A program made the translations under genes and the position numbers. The notes under the pieces are model-generated. The model saw only the letters and a program-made list of their open reading frames with translations. It had not been told where the DNA came from and did not search any database. A stretch of 64,000 bases of DNA, taken from positions 1-64,000 of the forward strand of contig JAETPY010000003.1 in the NCBI GenBank assembly GCA_021770925.1, given 5' to 3'. This document shows positions 27,044 through 35,863 of this stretch, one piece after another. Source of the DNA: Erysipelotrichaceae bacterium (GTDB lineage Bacteria; Bacillota_I; Bacilli_A; Erysipelotrichales; Coprobacillaceae). How positions within the stretch are numbered: the first letter of the stretch is position 1; the number at the start of each line of letters is the position of its first letter.

Positions 27044-28214
27044 ATATGGAATACATGGGGGTCAATATATTCCAGAAACATTGATGAATGAGATCCATAA
27101 TGTAGAAAAAGCATATGAATTTTATAAAAATGATCCTGAATTTAATCAGGAACTTGATAAATTATTAAAAGAATACGCAGGGAGACCGTCACTTTTATAT
27201 TATGCTAAAAAAATGACCGAAGATATAGGTGGGGCTAAGGTTTATTTAAAACGTGAAGATTTAAATCATACGGGGTCACATAAAATTAATAATGTATTAG
27301 GACAAGTATTGATGGCTAAAAAAATGGGGAAAACACGAGTTATTGCGGAAACTGGAGCTGGACAGCATGGGGTAGCTACAGCAACAGCAGCAGCTCTTTT
27401 AGGACTTGAGTGTGAAATCTTTATGGGGAAAGAAGACACTGATCGTCAGGCTTTAAATGTTTATCGAATGGAGCTTTTGGGAGCTAAAGTTCATAGTGTA
27501 ACTAGTGGAACGATGACTTTAAAAGATGCTGTTAATGAAACGATGCGGGAATGGACTAAGCGGATTGATGATACATTATATGTTTTAGGTTCTGTTATGG
27601 GACCTCATCCTTTTCCTATGATTGTAAGAGATTTTCAAAGTATTATTTCTAAAGAAGCAAGAGCCCAGATTTTAGAATATGAAGGTAAATTACCAGCGGC
27701 TGTTATGGCTTGTGTTGGCGGTGGCAGCAATGCAATGGGAATGTTCTATAATTTTATTAACGATTCTTCTGTCCAGTTAATAGGGTGTGAAGCGGCTGGT
27801 AAGGGGGTTGATACAGCTTTAACAGCTGCAACAATTAATACGGGAACATTGGGTGTATTTCATGGGATGAAGTCGTATTTTTGCCAGGATGAATATGGTC
27901 AGATTGCTCCAGTCTATTCAATTTCAGCAGGTTTAGATTATCCTGGAATTGGACCAGAGCATGCACATTTACATGATCTTGGCAGGGCAAAATATGTGCC
28001 TGTAACTGATGATGAAGCTGTATCTGCTTTTGAATATTTAGCTAGAACAGAGGGAATTATTTGTGCAATTGAAAGTGCTCATGCTGTAGCTTATGCTCGT
28101 AAAATTGTTCCAACCATGAAAAAGGATGATGTTGTTATTATTTGTTTATCAGGGCGTGGCGATAAAGATGTAGCTGCCATTGCAAGATATCAGGGGGTAA
28201 ATGTACATGAATAG
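27030..28214 (+). CDS. trpB: Tryptophan synthase beta chain
   Basis: 394-aa PLP enzyme joining indole and serine. PLP Lys in H-T-G-S-H-K-I-N-N; glycine loop G-G-G-S-N-A-M-G binds the cofactor phosphate; C-terminal S-G-R-G-D-K-D. Length and motifs are of the ordinary TrpB1 type that works with TrpA. Start in a normal SD context (GGAGAGTTAGAAATG). Confidence 0.96.
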   Translation: MATGRYGIHGGQYIPETLMNEIHNVEKAYEFYKNDPEFNQELDKLLKEYAGRPSLLYYAKKMTEDIGGAKVYLKREDLNHTGSHKINNVLGQVLMAKKMGKTRVIAETGAGQHGVATATAAALLGLECEIFMGKEDTDRQALNVYRMELLGAKVHSVTSGTMTLKDAVNETMREWTKRIDDTLYVLGSVMGPHPFPMIVRDFQSIISKEARAQILEYEGKLPAAVMACVGGGSNAMGMFYNFINDSSVQLIGCEAAGKGVDTALTAATINTGTLGVFHGMKSYFCQDEYGQIAPVYSISAGLDYPGIGPEHAHLHDLGRAKYVPVTDDEAVSAFEYLARTEGIICAIESAHAVAYARKIVPTMKKDDVVIICLSGRGDKDVAAIARYQGVNVHE

Positions 28215-28974
28215 AATTAGTAAAGCATTTAAAGATAAAAAGGCATTTATTGGTTTTTTAACAGCTGGAGATCCATGTCTTGAAAAAACTGTTGAATATA
28301 TTTTAGAGATGGAAAAAGCAGGTGCTTCTTTAATCGAAATTGGTATTCCTTTTAGTGACCCAATTGCTGAAGGTCCAGTTATCCAGGAAGCTAATATTAG
28401 AGCTTTAACAAATAATATGACGAGTGATAAAGTATTTGAAATTGTTAAAGAAGTTAGAAAGGTTTCTAATATTGCTCTATGTTTAATGACATATTTAAAT
28501 CCAGTATTTCATTATGGCTATGACAGTTTCTTTAAAAAATGTCAGGAAGTTGGAATTGATGGTATTATTATTCCTGATTGTCCTTTTGAAGAAAGTAAAG
28601 AGGTTAGTGACATTTGCCATAAATATGATGTTATTTTAATTTCGATGATTGCCCCAACATCTAAAGAAAGAACATTAGAAATTGCAAAACAAGCAAAAGG
28701 ATTCATTTATCTTGTTTCTTCAATGGGAGTAACTGGTATACGCAATGAAATTATTACTGATATTGAAGGAATCATAGAACTGATTAAATCTGTAACGGAT
28801 ACACCAGTAGCTGTTGGTTTTGGAATTAATAACCAGGAGCAGGTCAAACATTTTGCAGCAATTTCTGATGGAGTAATTGTAGGCAGCGCAATTGTTAATA
28901 TCATCAAGGAAAATGGATATGATGCTAATAAACCACTACATGATTATGTAAAATCACTAACTGATGTTATGTAA
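28207..28974 (+). CDS. trpA: Tryptophan synthase alpha chain
   Basis: 255 aa. Cleaves indole-3-glycerol phosphate to indole, channelled to Trp[11 protein letters not shown] contains the catalytic Glu. The position of the second catalytic acid (Asp in L-A-D-G-P) is Glu here (I-A-E-G-P), a conservative change. Phosphate-site G-F-G-I and G-S-A-I-V are present. ATG 28207 overlaps trpB and has GGGGGT 8 nt upstream. Last gene of the trp operon. Confidence 0.95.
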   Translation: MNRISKAFKDKKAFIGFLTAGDPCLEKTVEYILEMEKAGASLIEIGIPFSDPIAEGPVIQEANIRALTNNMTSDKVFEIVKEVRKVSNIALCLMTYLNPVFHYGYDSFFKKCQEVGIDGIIIPDCPFEESKEVSDICHKYDVILISMIAPTSKERTLEIAKQAKGFIYLVSSMGVTGIRNEIITDIEGIIELIKSVTDTPVAVGFGINNQEQVKHFAAISDGVIVGSAIVNIIKENGYDANKPLHDYVKSLTDVM

Positions 28975-29007
28975 AAAGACTAGTTGTTATAAGACTTCTA
29001 GTTTTTT
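28973..29007 (+). terminator. Terminator of the trp operon
   Basis: AAAAAGACTAG and CTAGTTTTTTT can pair, with a 14-nt loop, followed by the T-run. The stem is AT-rich and modest. Nothing further is seen up to 29155. Confidence 0.5.
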
Positions 29008-29155
29008 TACTATTTTATAAAGGTAATTAAACAAACCGAATGACAAATTTCATAATAAATAATAGATAAAATAATGTTGTAGTTATACCTGCTTTAATTT
29101 TGATGATATTTTACATAAAAAATGTAAAAAGAACTTACTAGTGAAAGGAGATACA

Positions 29156-29683
29156 ATGAAAAAAATTATAAAATTATTTATTATTTTAATAATAATAACT
29201 GGCTGTACATCATCGAATACAGCAGCTGAATTAACTTTAATACATAATAACGGAGTTTTAGAAAATAGGGATGAAGATAAACAAATATTGGTTCTTTATT
29301 ATGATTCTAATAATATGCTTGATAAGTTAAATAAAATGATTCAAAAAAAGATGGCAGTGGATTTGTATGAGATAGGAACTGTTGATGATATATCATTAGA
29401 AAAATATGACCTGATTTTAATTGGTAGTATTGCTCATAATGATTATCCTTCTTTAGAATTACAACAATTTTTAATTCAATATGACTTTAATGGTAAAGAT
29501 GTATCATTTTATTGGATTGATAGAGATGATTATGAGGAATATGAAAAAAATATTAGTACTTATGTCAATAAAGCTAAAATATTGCCCAGCTTAGTTTTGA
29601 ATAGTGATGAAGTTTCAAAGATAGAACTGGTTAGTGATTTATTAGATGGATGGTTAACTTCTGTTTATACACCAGTTAATTAA
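29156..29683 (+). CDS. Flavodoxin-like lipoprotein
   Basis: 175 aa. Lipoprotein signal peptide: Lys-rich start, hydrophobic stretch, lipobox I-T-G-C with the lipidated Cys near residue 17. The mature part begins a flavodoxin-like alpha/beta fold (Q-I-L-V-L-Y-Y-D-S-N-N, then D-L-I-L-I-G-S-I-A-H-N-D-Y), but the usual phosphate loop T-x-T-G-x-T is replaced by D-S-N-N, so FMN binding is doubtful. ATG 29156 follows GAAAGGAG. Function unknown. Confidence 0.65.
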   Translation: MKKIIKLFIILIIITGCTSSNTAAELTLIHNNGVLENRDEDKQILVLYYDSNNMLDKLNKMIQKKMAVDLYEIGTVDDISLEKYDLILIGSIAHNDYPSLELQQFLIQYDFNGKDVSFYWIDRDDYEEYEKNISTYVNKAKILPSLVLNSDEVSKIELVSDLLDGWLTSVYTPVN

Positions 29684-29762
29684 AAAGATTGACTGATTAT
29701 TTGCTGTATAATTAATTAATATGTTATTATGTGACTATATAATAATTGATCTAGGGGGCATT

Positions 29763-30248
29763 ATGAAAGAATATCATTTAATTGAGCCAGTATACAATAA
29801 AGAATCACAAATATTAATTTTAGGGTCATTTCCTTCGGTAAAATCAAGAGCAGGTAATTTTTTTTATCATCATCCTCAAAATCGTTTTTGGAAAATTTTA
29901 GCTAATATATATAGTCAGGAACAATTAGAAACGATTTCTCAAAAGAAACAGTTTTTATTAGAACATAAAATTGCTCTTTGGGATGTAATTGCTAGTTGTC
30001 AAATAACAGGATCTAGTGATAGCAGTATCAAAGATGTAACAGTTAATGATTTAAAAAAAATTATTAATGAAAGCAGGATAATTCATATTTATACAAATGG
30101 AAACTTAGCAGATAAGTTATATCATAAATATTTTGATGATAAAATTAACTTGCCAGTAACTAAACTTCCATCTTCTTCACCAGCTAACGCAGGTTATTCA
30201 TTAGAAAAGCTGATTGGTTATTGGAAAATTATTAAAAATATAGAATAA
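29763..30248 (+). CDS. DNA-deoxyinosine glycosylase (Mug/UDG superfamily)
   Basis: 161 aa. G-S-F-P-S-V-K-S-R and F-F-Y-H-H-P-Q-N-R-F-W-K-I-L are the motif-1 region of the hypoxanthine-DNA glycosylase branch of the UDG superfamily. L-P-S-S-S-P-A-N-A is the C-terminal loop inserted in the minor groove. It excises deaminated bases (hypoxanthine, possibly uracil) to start base-excision repair. ATG 29763 follows a GGGGG SD; upstream codons in frame lack an SD. Confidence 0.85.
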   Translation: MKEYHLIEPVYNKESQILILGSFPSVKSRAGNFFYHHPQNRFWKILANIYSQEQLETISQKKQFLLEHKIALWDVIASCQITGSSDSSIKDVTVNDLKKIINESRIIHIYTNGNLADKLYHKYFDDKINLPVTKLPSSSPANAGYSLEKLIGYWKIIKNIE

Positions 30249-30270
30249 TAGTTTTAAGCTAAGAGGCAAG

Positions 30271-30298
30271 AAAAGCTAATTATAGTTATTAGCTTTTT
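30271..30298 (+). terminator. Intrinsic terminator after glycosylase
   Basis: AAAGCTAAT / ATTAGCTTT stem with a 7-nt loop, ending in TTTTTAT. Confidence 0.75.
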
Positions 30299-30517
30299 AT
30301 TTATCATAACTATTAAGGAAAATATATGTCCAGGCAATTAAAGTTGGAAAACACTTAAAACTCATTTCCTTAAATAAAGCAATAGTTTCTTTATATTTCC
30401 ATATTTTGTTTACCTTTATTTTATGTTATTATCATACTATGATAAATAGATTAAAGTTATTGTTATTTTAAATCTTGAAATACTATTTGTAAAAATGATT
30501 TTAAATGGGGTGGTAAT

Positions 30518-31840
30518 ATGGAAACAGATCTTACAAAAGGGAATATAACAAAATCATTATTATTATTTTCATTACCAATGATTTTTGGAAATCTATTACA
30601 ACAGCTGTATAATGTAGTAGATACATTTATTGTTGGTAAATATATAGGTTGGGATGCTTTAGCAGCTGTTGGGTCTTCATTTACATTAATGACTTTTTTG
30701 ACTTCGATTATTTTAGGTTTATGTATGGGAAGCGGTATTTTATTTTCAATGTTATATGGAGCTAAACAGACAGATAAAATGAAAGTATCTTTTTTTGTTT
30801 CCTTTATAGCTGTAGGAATTATTACTTTATTATTAGAAGTAATTTGTATATTTGCAATTCATCCTATTTTGACTTTTATGAATATTCCTAAAGATATATA
30901 TCAAATAACATATGATTATTTAATTATTATATTTATCGGACTTATATTTACATTTATTTATAATTATTTTGCTTCATTGCTAAGGGCGTTAGGAAATTCT
31001 AAAATACCGTTATTATTTCTAGCGATTGCATCAATCATTAATATTGTTTTAGATATCTTTTTTATTGTAAATGTCAATATGAAAGTATCCGGTGCAGCTC
31101 TGGCGACATTACTTGCACAAATTTTTAGTGCTTTAGGAATCATGTTATATGTTTTTGTCTTGAAAAAAGAACTTTTGCCTCAAAAACAGCATTGCCATTT
31201 TGATTATGATATTTTTAAAAAAATTAAAGATTATTCATTGTTAACATGTATTCAGCAGTCAGTAATGAACTTTGGTATTTTAATGATTCAAGGATTAGTA
31301 AACAGTTTTGGGATAATAACGATGTCTGCTTTTGCAGCGGCTGTTAAAATTGATTCGTTTGCTTATATGCCGGTTCAAGATTTTGGTAATGCATTTTCAA
31401 CATTTATTGCTCAAAATAAAGGTGCAGATTTACAAGATAGAATAAAAAAAGGATTAAAAGCAGCAATCAAAGCAGCAGTAATTTTTTGTTTAATTATCTC
31501 TTTTTTAGTTTTTGTTTTTGCAGATAAGTTAATGATGATATTTATTGATGCATCTAAAGCAGAAATAATTAAACAAGGAGTTGCATATCTTAGAATAGAA
31601 GGTGCTTGTTATTTAGGAATTGGCTGTTTATTTTTACTGTATGGATATTATCGTGGTGTTGGTAAACCAGGTATATCGGTTGTATTGACAGTAGTATCTT
31701 TAGGTACTAGGGTTCTATTTGCATATTTATTAGCACCACTATTTGGGACGATAGCAATCTGGTGGTCGATACCAATCGGCTGGTTTTTAGCTGATATGAT
31801 AGGAATTATTTATGGTATAAAAAAAGAAGGCTGGTTATAA
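30518..31840 (+). CDS. MATE-family efflux transporter
   Basis: 440 aa with twelve predicted helices in two halves. N-terminal N-I-T-K-S-L-L-L-F-S-L-P-M-I-F-G-N-L-L-Q-Q-L-Y-N is split across the family's first helix, with V-D-T-F-I-V-G directly after. It expels cationic drugs or metabolites using a sodium or proton gradient; substrate unknown. It is the nearest transporter to the RiPP genes at 34-36 kb but has its own terminator and is not part of that unit. Confidence 0.9.
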   Translation: METDLTKGNITKSLLLFSLPMIFGNLLQQLYNVVDTFIVGKYIGWDALAAVGSSFTLMTFLTSIILGLCMGSGILFSMLYGAKQTDKMKVSFFVSFIAVGIITLLLEVICIFAIHPILTFMNIPKDIYQITYDYLIIIFIGLIFTFIYNYFASLLRALGNSKIPLLFLAIASIINIVLDIFFIVNVNMKVSGAALATLLAQIFSALGIMLYVFVLKKELLPQKQHCHFDYDIFKKIKDYSLLTCIQQSVMNFGILMIQGLVNSFGIITMSAFAAAVKIDSFAYMPVQDFGNAFSTFIAQNKGADLQDRIKKGLKAAIKAAVIFCLIISFLVFVFADKLMMIFIDASKAEIIKQGVAYLRIEGACYLGIGCLFLLYGYYRGVGKPGISVVLTVVSLGTRVLFAYLLAPLFGTIAIWWSIPIGWFLADMIGIIYGIKKEGWL

Positions 31841-31880
31841 AATATCGAGAAAAGTATCGTTTACTTTCTCGATATTTTAT
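31839..31880 (+). terminator. Intrinsic terminator after MATE gene
   Basis: Perfect 14-bp stem AAAATATCGAGAAA / TTTCTCGATATTTT overlapping the stop codon. Confidence 0.85.
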
Positions 31881-31963
31881 ATTCAAAGAAACAGTTTTAA
31901 GAATTTTGTTATTTTAGTAACTGATCATATAATAAAATTACTGTTATAAATATAATATTGTTA

Positions 31964-31992
31964 TTGACACATAACATTTATAAAGTTATAAT
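31964..31992 (+). promoter_or_regulatory. Consensus sigma-A promoter, left copy
   Basis: TTGACA (31964-31969), 17-nt spacer, TATAAT (31987-31992): both hexamers perfect. The right copy has the same hexamers and spacing. Confidence 0.85.
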
Positions 31993-31998
31993 TTAAGT

Positions 31999-32165
31999 AT
32001 AAAAGAAATAAAAAATTTTATATAATAATAAAATTTAAAGAGTTTAATAAATTAGAAATATAAATTAATAACAGAAATTAAAAGCAATTCAACAATCAAT
32101 TAGATGGGTTAGGAGGGAAGACTTTTATATCGCGATTGTAAAACAATAATTTGTATTGTTTTTAT
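31999..32165 (+). ncRNA. Leader RNA / possible attenuator, left copy
   Basis: Begins about 7 nt after the -10 element. The 3' part holds ATTGT (32135-32139), ACAAT(A) (32143-32148) and TATTGT (32154-32159) then TTTT. The middle segment can pair with either neighbour, giving mutually exclusive stems, the second followed by a short U-tract. AGGAGGG at 32111-32117 is SD-like but has no start codon at a normal distance. From here to 32455 only a 13-codon frame (32277-32318, GGAGA SD) and a hydrophobic frame 32319-32438 are seen, both looking like decay. Confidence 0.5.
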
Positions 32166-32455
32166 TAGAAACGCTTTTAAAATAAATTATATAGTAGATT
32201 CAATTGACTACTATATAATGGAATTTAGTAAAAATAACTAGGGATGCATAAAGTGTATCAGAAATGGAGAAAAATTATGAGAAAGCAAATATTAAAAATT
32301 TTTCTCAATATTTTATGATGATTTTACAATGGTTTTACGTGAATATTTATAGTAATGATAAATTACATTGTATGTCTGACATGGTATTGTTATTTTTAAC
32401 ATTATTGTTGAATATTATTAAGCGAAATATATTTTAAAATGGAGGTTAATGAAAA

Positions 32456-33228
32456 ATGAAAAAAATCGTAATTATAGTTTGTTTGTATATAGGGATTTTA
32501 TTACCTGTATATCCAATTTCAGCAGAGCAAATTACTGATATTGATAAATTTGATGCTAATGCAATAAGTAATAATACGTATGAAACTATTAAATTATTAG
32601 AAGAGGAAATGTCAAAAAATAATACAGATGTTATCTCTGAATTAGAAAAAATGGAACTTGATTATAAAGAAGATTTAAAAAAATAAACTCAAGTGATGAA
32701 GAAATAAAAATTAATAGGATATTAAGTGAAATTACTAAAATGAAAATAGAATATGGACTATATAAAGAAAATGAGTCTATGCAAAGAAGTATATGGTATG
32801 AAGCTTCAGTTGCAGCTTGTATTACTTATTTTAATATGAATGGATATAAGTTATCTACTGAACTTTTAGTACAAGCTAAAGTAAATAAAAAATTAGACTC
32901 ATATTATAATCCTTCAGCACGTGCTTTAACTTCTATTACACAATCATCAAAATATTGGGAAATTAGAGATGGCAAATCTACTAGTGGATCTGCAGCTTTT
33001 CCGAATTTTGGAAGTGTTTCTGAAAGAGATTGCTATTATGCTATTCACAAGTTTAGTTATACTAAACCTAGTTCATCAAGTAAAAAAGTTATTATTACTG
33101 ATAGATATGATTATGATAATACAAAAAATTATAGTGGTATTGAAGGCGTTGCTGTTAATGCAATGTATGAGGCACAACAAGCAGGATATTTAACACCATT
33201 TAAATTAAAAATTACATTGGGAAGTTAA
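32456..33228 (+). CDS. Secreted protein, continuous through a -1 frameshift at a seven-A run
   Basis: Two frames, 32456-32686 and the one containing 32740-33228, join in the -1 direction at A-AAA-AAA (32677-32683). The zero frame stops at TAA 32684-32686; the -1 frame reads on as I-N-S-S-D-E-E-I-K without a stop codon. The joined product has about 257 aa: a signal peptide (ending near I-S-A-E), a charged helical part, then an unassigned domain (W-Y-E-A-S-V-A-A-C-I-T-Y-F, later S-G-S-A-A-F-P-N-F-G). ATG 32456 follows GGAGG. Either programmed/slippage frameshifting or a one-base loss; the sequence alone cannot decide. Function unknown. Confidence 0.6.
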
Positions 33229-33257
33229 TAAAATATAATTTTAGGAGAAATTTAAAT

Positions 33258-33719
33258 GTGAAAAAAATTAAATGGATAATTTTATTTGTGGCTGGCGTAA
33301 GTATTTTAGGAGTGGGGTTCTTTTTTACAAACTTATATGATTTTGTATTAAAAAATCATTCTATACAAGAATTGATCAATGAATCTTTTGCAACATCATT
33401 AGATGAAAGAGCATCTGTTATTTATGAAGTAGATACCATAAAAGGTTTTGATCGGGATGGTGAAAGATATTTAATATTGGATTATAGTAGTAGTGATATT
33501 AGAGATATTGAAGAAAATTTTGTTAAAGAAAGTGATTCTTCATTTGAAAATGAAGTAAGTAAAATTTTGAAAGAGATTGATATTGATAATAAATATTTAC
33601 CCTCATTTACAGATGATTACTATTCAAAAGAAATATATTATTCAAATAAAGACGATAAACTTTATTTAATGTATTTTCCAGAAAAGAAACAATTATATGC
33701 TTTAGCTTATTATATATAA
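33258..33719 (+). CDS. Small membrane-anchored protein, unknown function
   Basis: 153 aa from GTG 33258 (SD GGAGA). Lys-rich start and one transmembrane helix (about residues 6-26), then an acidic extracytoplasmic part with no recognised motif. It follows the secreted protein gene by 29 nt and is likely in the same operon. Confidence 0.6.
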   Translation: MKKIKWIILFVAGVSILGVGFFFTNLYDFVLKNHSIQELINESFATSLDERASVIYEVDTIKGFDRDGERYLILDYSSSDIRDIEENFVKESDSSFENEVSKILKEIDIDNKYLPSFTDDYYSKEIYYSNKDDKLYLMYFPEKKQLYALAYYI

Positions 33720-33900
33720 TTTAATGAAAATGTTTAAACTATAATTTAAAGTAATAAAAGTAGCCGGTTCTGAGAAAATATTTTATTAAATTTTACGCAT
33801 ATTATTTAACATTTTAATTGATTACTTATATGCGCTTTAAAGTGATGAAAAGTTGATACTCAAAGCTAGAATAATAATATTGTAATTTTGGATTACAGAA

Positions 33901-33962
33901 AGAACGATAACTATATGCTGAAATATATAGCAGCAGTATTTGTAGCTATAATCGTTTTTTTA
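33901..33962 (+). terminator. Probable terminator of the 32456-33719 operon
   Basis: An imperfect long hairpin closed by AACGAT / ATCGTT, followed by TTTTTTT. Within 33720-34274 the other signals are a hairpin at 34104-34138 and the minus-strand terminator at 34178-34212; no gene is seen. Confidence 0.55.
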
Positions 33963-34103
33963 TCATTTCTGGAGAAATAGTTTTTGTTGTAAGTTAAGGA
34001 ATCGATAATTCAAAACAAGTTCATTGATAGAATTATCAAGTTGTTTTTTTAAAGTTTAAATTGTTCATATGTAAATACTCGTGTTCACATAGCTATAAAC
34101 AAT

Positions 34104-34138
34104 TGGCGTATTATCAATGATAGATTGAAAATACGCCA
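34104..34138. other. Isolated hairpin, possible insertion-element remnant
   Basis: TGGCGTATT / AATACGCCA gives a perfect 9-bp stem with a 17-nt loop and no U-tract. Flanking sequence has no open frame. It may belong to a degraded mobile element, but nothing identifies one. Confidence 0.3.
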
Positions 34139-34177
34139 CACATTTTCATGTCAAAGTCAACATTTTTTACAAAAAAT

Positions 34178-34212
34178 AAAAAAAGAGGGTACATCTTCAT
34201 GTACACCTCGAT
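34178..34212 (-). terminator. Terminator of the RiPP operon
   Basis: On the minus strand, GAGGTGTACAT / ATGTACCCTC pair (loop GAAG, one mismatch) and run into TTTTTTTATTTT. It ends the transcript carrying the radical SAM enzyme and precursor. A second G/C-rich hairpin, GGGG-CAA-CCCC, precedes it near 34245-34256. Confidence 0.75.
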
Positions 34213-34274
34213 AGTCATCAAATACTTAACTTAATGACATTGGGGGTTGCCCCTTTTTTTCGTTTTCTACTCAA

Positions 34275-34382
34275 CTAAAAATTAATAAACATTACAGTTT
34301 GAGAAGTCCAAGGACACCAGCAAGATCCCTTAGCGATAGCTTCTTGTTTTTTGTTTTCAACAATAACTTTAACCTCTTTCAT
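34275..34382 (-). CDS. Candidate RiPP precursor peptide with K-G-S-C-W-C-P-W core
   Basis: 35 codons, too short for ordinary gene calling. GAAAGGAG lies 7 nt before the ATG. The leader part (residues 1-17) is charged and amphipathic (K-E-V-K-V-I-V-E-N-K-K-Q-E-A-I); the core has Lys18, Cys21, Trp22, Cys23, Pro24 and Trp25, then a ten-residue tail ending I-N-F. Lys18 and Trp22 are spaced K-x-x-x-W and sit after Ala, as in streptide-type peptides (A-K-G-x-x-W). The gene is 35 nt downstream of a radical SAM/SPASM gene on the same strand and before a terminator. The RiPP role and crosslink are inference. Confidence 0.75.
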   Translation of the reverse strand: MKEVKVIVENKKQEAIAKGSCWCPWTSQTVMFINF

Positions 34383-34417
34383 GATATTTCTCCTTTCTTT
34401 TTTATTAACAAATCAAA

Positions 34418-35863
34418 TCAAACATCAGCTGATTTGATAATGTTTACAAGTAATTCCGGATTCTTTTCCAATAACTCGTGATAAATTATTAAGCAGTCTT
34501 TTACAAAATCTTTTACTCTAGTACAATCATTTTTCTTAGCGATTAAATTAAATCCATTTCCATCATAACAATTTGAAAAACATAATGGACATAATTTTGA
34601 AGCCCAGCAATGTGTACAATCATCTTTAGACTGTTCTATATAATCATAGTAATAATGTTTCATTAGTTCATCTTTGTTAAAACCAGTTTCAATATTACCA
34701 ATTGATGGCGAATATCCAACTTTTTCACAAACTTTAAATTCACCATCAGTTGTGATATAAATTCTTTTTTGTCCTGGTATACAGCAGCCATTCATAGGAA
34801 TTATACAATCTGGCTCTTGGCTAATTCTACGGTTATTGATTTTTATAATTAATCTTCTAATAGCTTGAACTGCATAATCAAATGGATCAGTAGTTTCTAA
34901 AGATTTTCTCAAAAAGAAATCTTTTATTGGTTCTGATAACAATTTGTTAGAGTAGATGGTGTTATCTTCGATTTCGTATGTTCCTGCTTTTACCTTTGTG
35001 TTTTCATAGTTCACTTCTTTTGGCAGCCATTCTAAATTTGTAAAGAAATCATAAACCGCTTGTAATCTTTCATCTGTAAATGGCGGACAAATCACCGTAT
35101 AGATTGATAAACATCTTTTAGTTCTTTCTCCAAATGCATCTACTAAATTGTGTAAACCTTCTATTGTCTTGTCAAATGTGCCTTCATTGTTGGCTGAAAC
35201 TCTAAAATTATCATGGATGATCTTAGGACCATCAATACTGCAAGTAATAGTACAATCTTCTAAATTAGCGAAAAATTCTGCTCTTTCTCTAGTCATCAAA
35301 GATAAGTTGGTTGTCAAAGCATATTTAATCTTTAAATCTTTAGGTTTGTGCATATTTACATAATTTACAGTTTCTTCTATTAAATCAAATCGAACTAAAG
35401 GTTCACCACCATAAAATCCTATAACTAATAATCCTTTAGCTAAAGGTATTATATAATTTAAAGCTTTTTTTATAGTTTCTACATCCATATTTTTGGCAGA
35501 AAAATTTCTAAAATAATCACTTTGTTCATTGTAAATACAATATTTACATCTAAAATTACAGTTTTCCGTTAATTCAAATACAACTTGAATAATCATTTCA
35601 GTTGAATGCTCAATAAGTTCTTTGTATCCATCATAAAATTGGAGTTCTTTTTCATTAGATAATATTTTCGAGTTTTCAACTATTGTTTTAACTTCTTCTA
35701 TTTCTTCATCTAAATATTTACCATGAACTTCTACACCATTTAATATATCGTTTAAAATATTATACTGTATTGGTTCACATCTAAACACTTTTTCAGTTTT
35801 AGTATCATAAAAATATTTAGAATTAGATGTAGAAAAAGTAATACCCAAATTAGATAAATTCAT
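34418..35863 (-). CDS. Radical SAM/SPASM peptide maturase
   Basis: About 481 aa. The N-terminal 90 residues look like a peptide-recognition region. The SAM-cluster motif C-N-F-R-C-K-Y-C (CX3CX2C) is at about residues 102-109 from this start, then G-F-Y-G-G-E-P-L. The C-terminal SPASM domain has the C-C-I-P-G...G-E-F-K-V-C half, C-T-H-C-W-A-S-K-L-C-P-L-C-F-S-N-C, and a last Cys about 17 residues later, enough for two auxiliary Fe-S clusters. Such enzymes install crosslinks in ribosomal peptides; the likely substrate is the 35-residue peptide just downstream. ATG 35863 fits the GTGAGTGAT SD; an ATG at 35881 lacks one. Confidence 0.9.
   Translation of the reverse strand: MNLSNLGITFSTSNSKYFYDTKTEKVFRCEPIQYNILNDILNGVEVHGKYLDEEIEEVKTIVENSKILSNEKELQFYDGYKELIEHSTEMIIQVVFELTENCNFRCKYCIYNEQSDYFRNFSAKNMDVETIKKALNYIIPLAKGLLVIGFYGGEPLVRFDLIEETVNYVNMHKPKDLKIKYALTTNLSLMTRERAEFFANLEDCTITCSIDGPKIIHDNFRVSANNEGTFDKTIEGLHNLVDAFGERTKRCLSIYTVICPPFTDERLQAVYDFFTNLEWLPKEVNYENTKVKAGTYEIEDNTIYSNKLLSEPIKDFFLRKSLETTDPFDYAVQAIRRLIIKINNRRISQEPDCIIPMNGCCIPGQKRIYITTDGEFKVCEKVGYSPSIGNIETGFNKDELMKHYYYDYIEQSKDDCTHCWASKLCPLCFSNCYDGNGFNLIAKKNDCTRVKDFVKDCLIIYHELLEKNPELLVNIIKSADV

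Larger units (their letters stand above)
31927..32285 (+). repeat. Inverted repeat unit, left copy (promoter plus leader)
   Basis: This stretch matches the minus strand of 36350-36719 almost base for base over the first about 220 nt (roughly 90% by eye) and more loosely afterwards. It contains a consensus promoter, a leader RNA and the start of a decayed small frame. The copies face each other and enclose the secreted-protein and RiPP genes. A perfect 12-bp dyad (ATTATATAGTAG / CTACTATATAAT) at 32186-32219 is found only imperfectly in the right copy. Confidence 0.85.

Noticed and set aside
34299-34481. Plus-strand open frame across the peptide gene
   Set aside because: It runs antisense through the maturase end and precursor, both of which have SDs and motifs on the minus strand.
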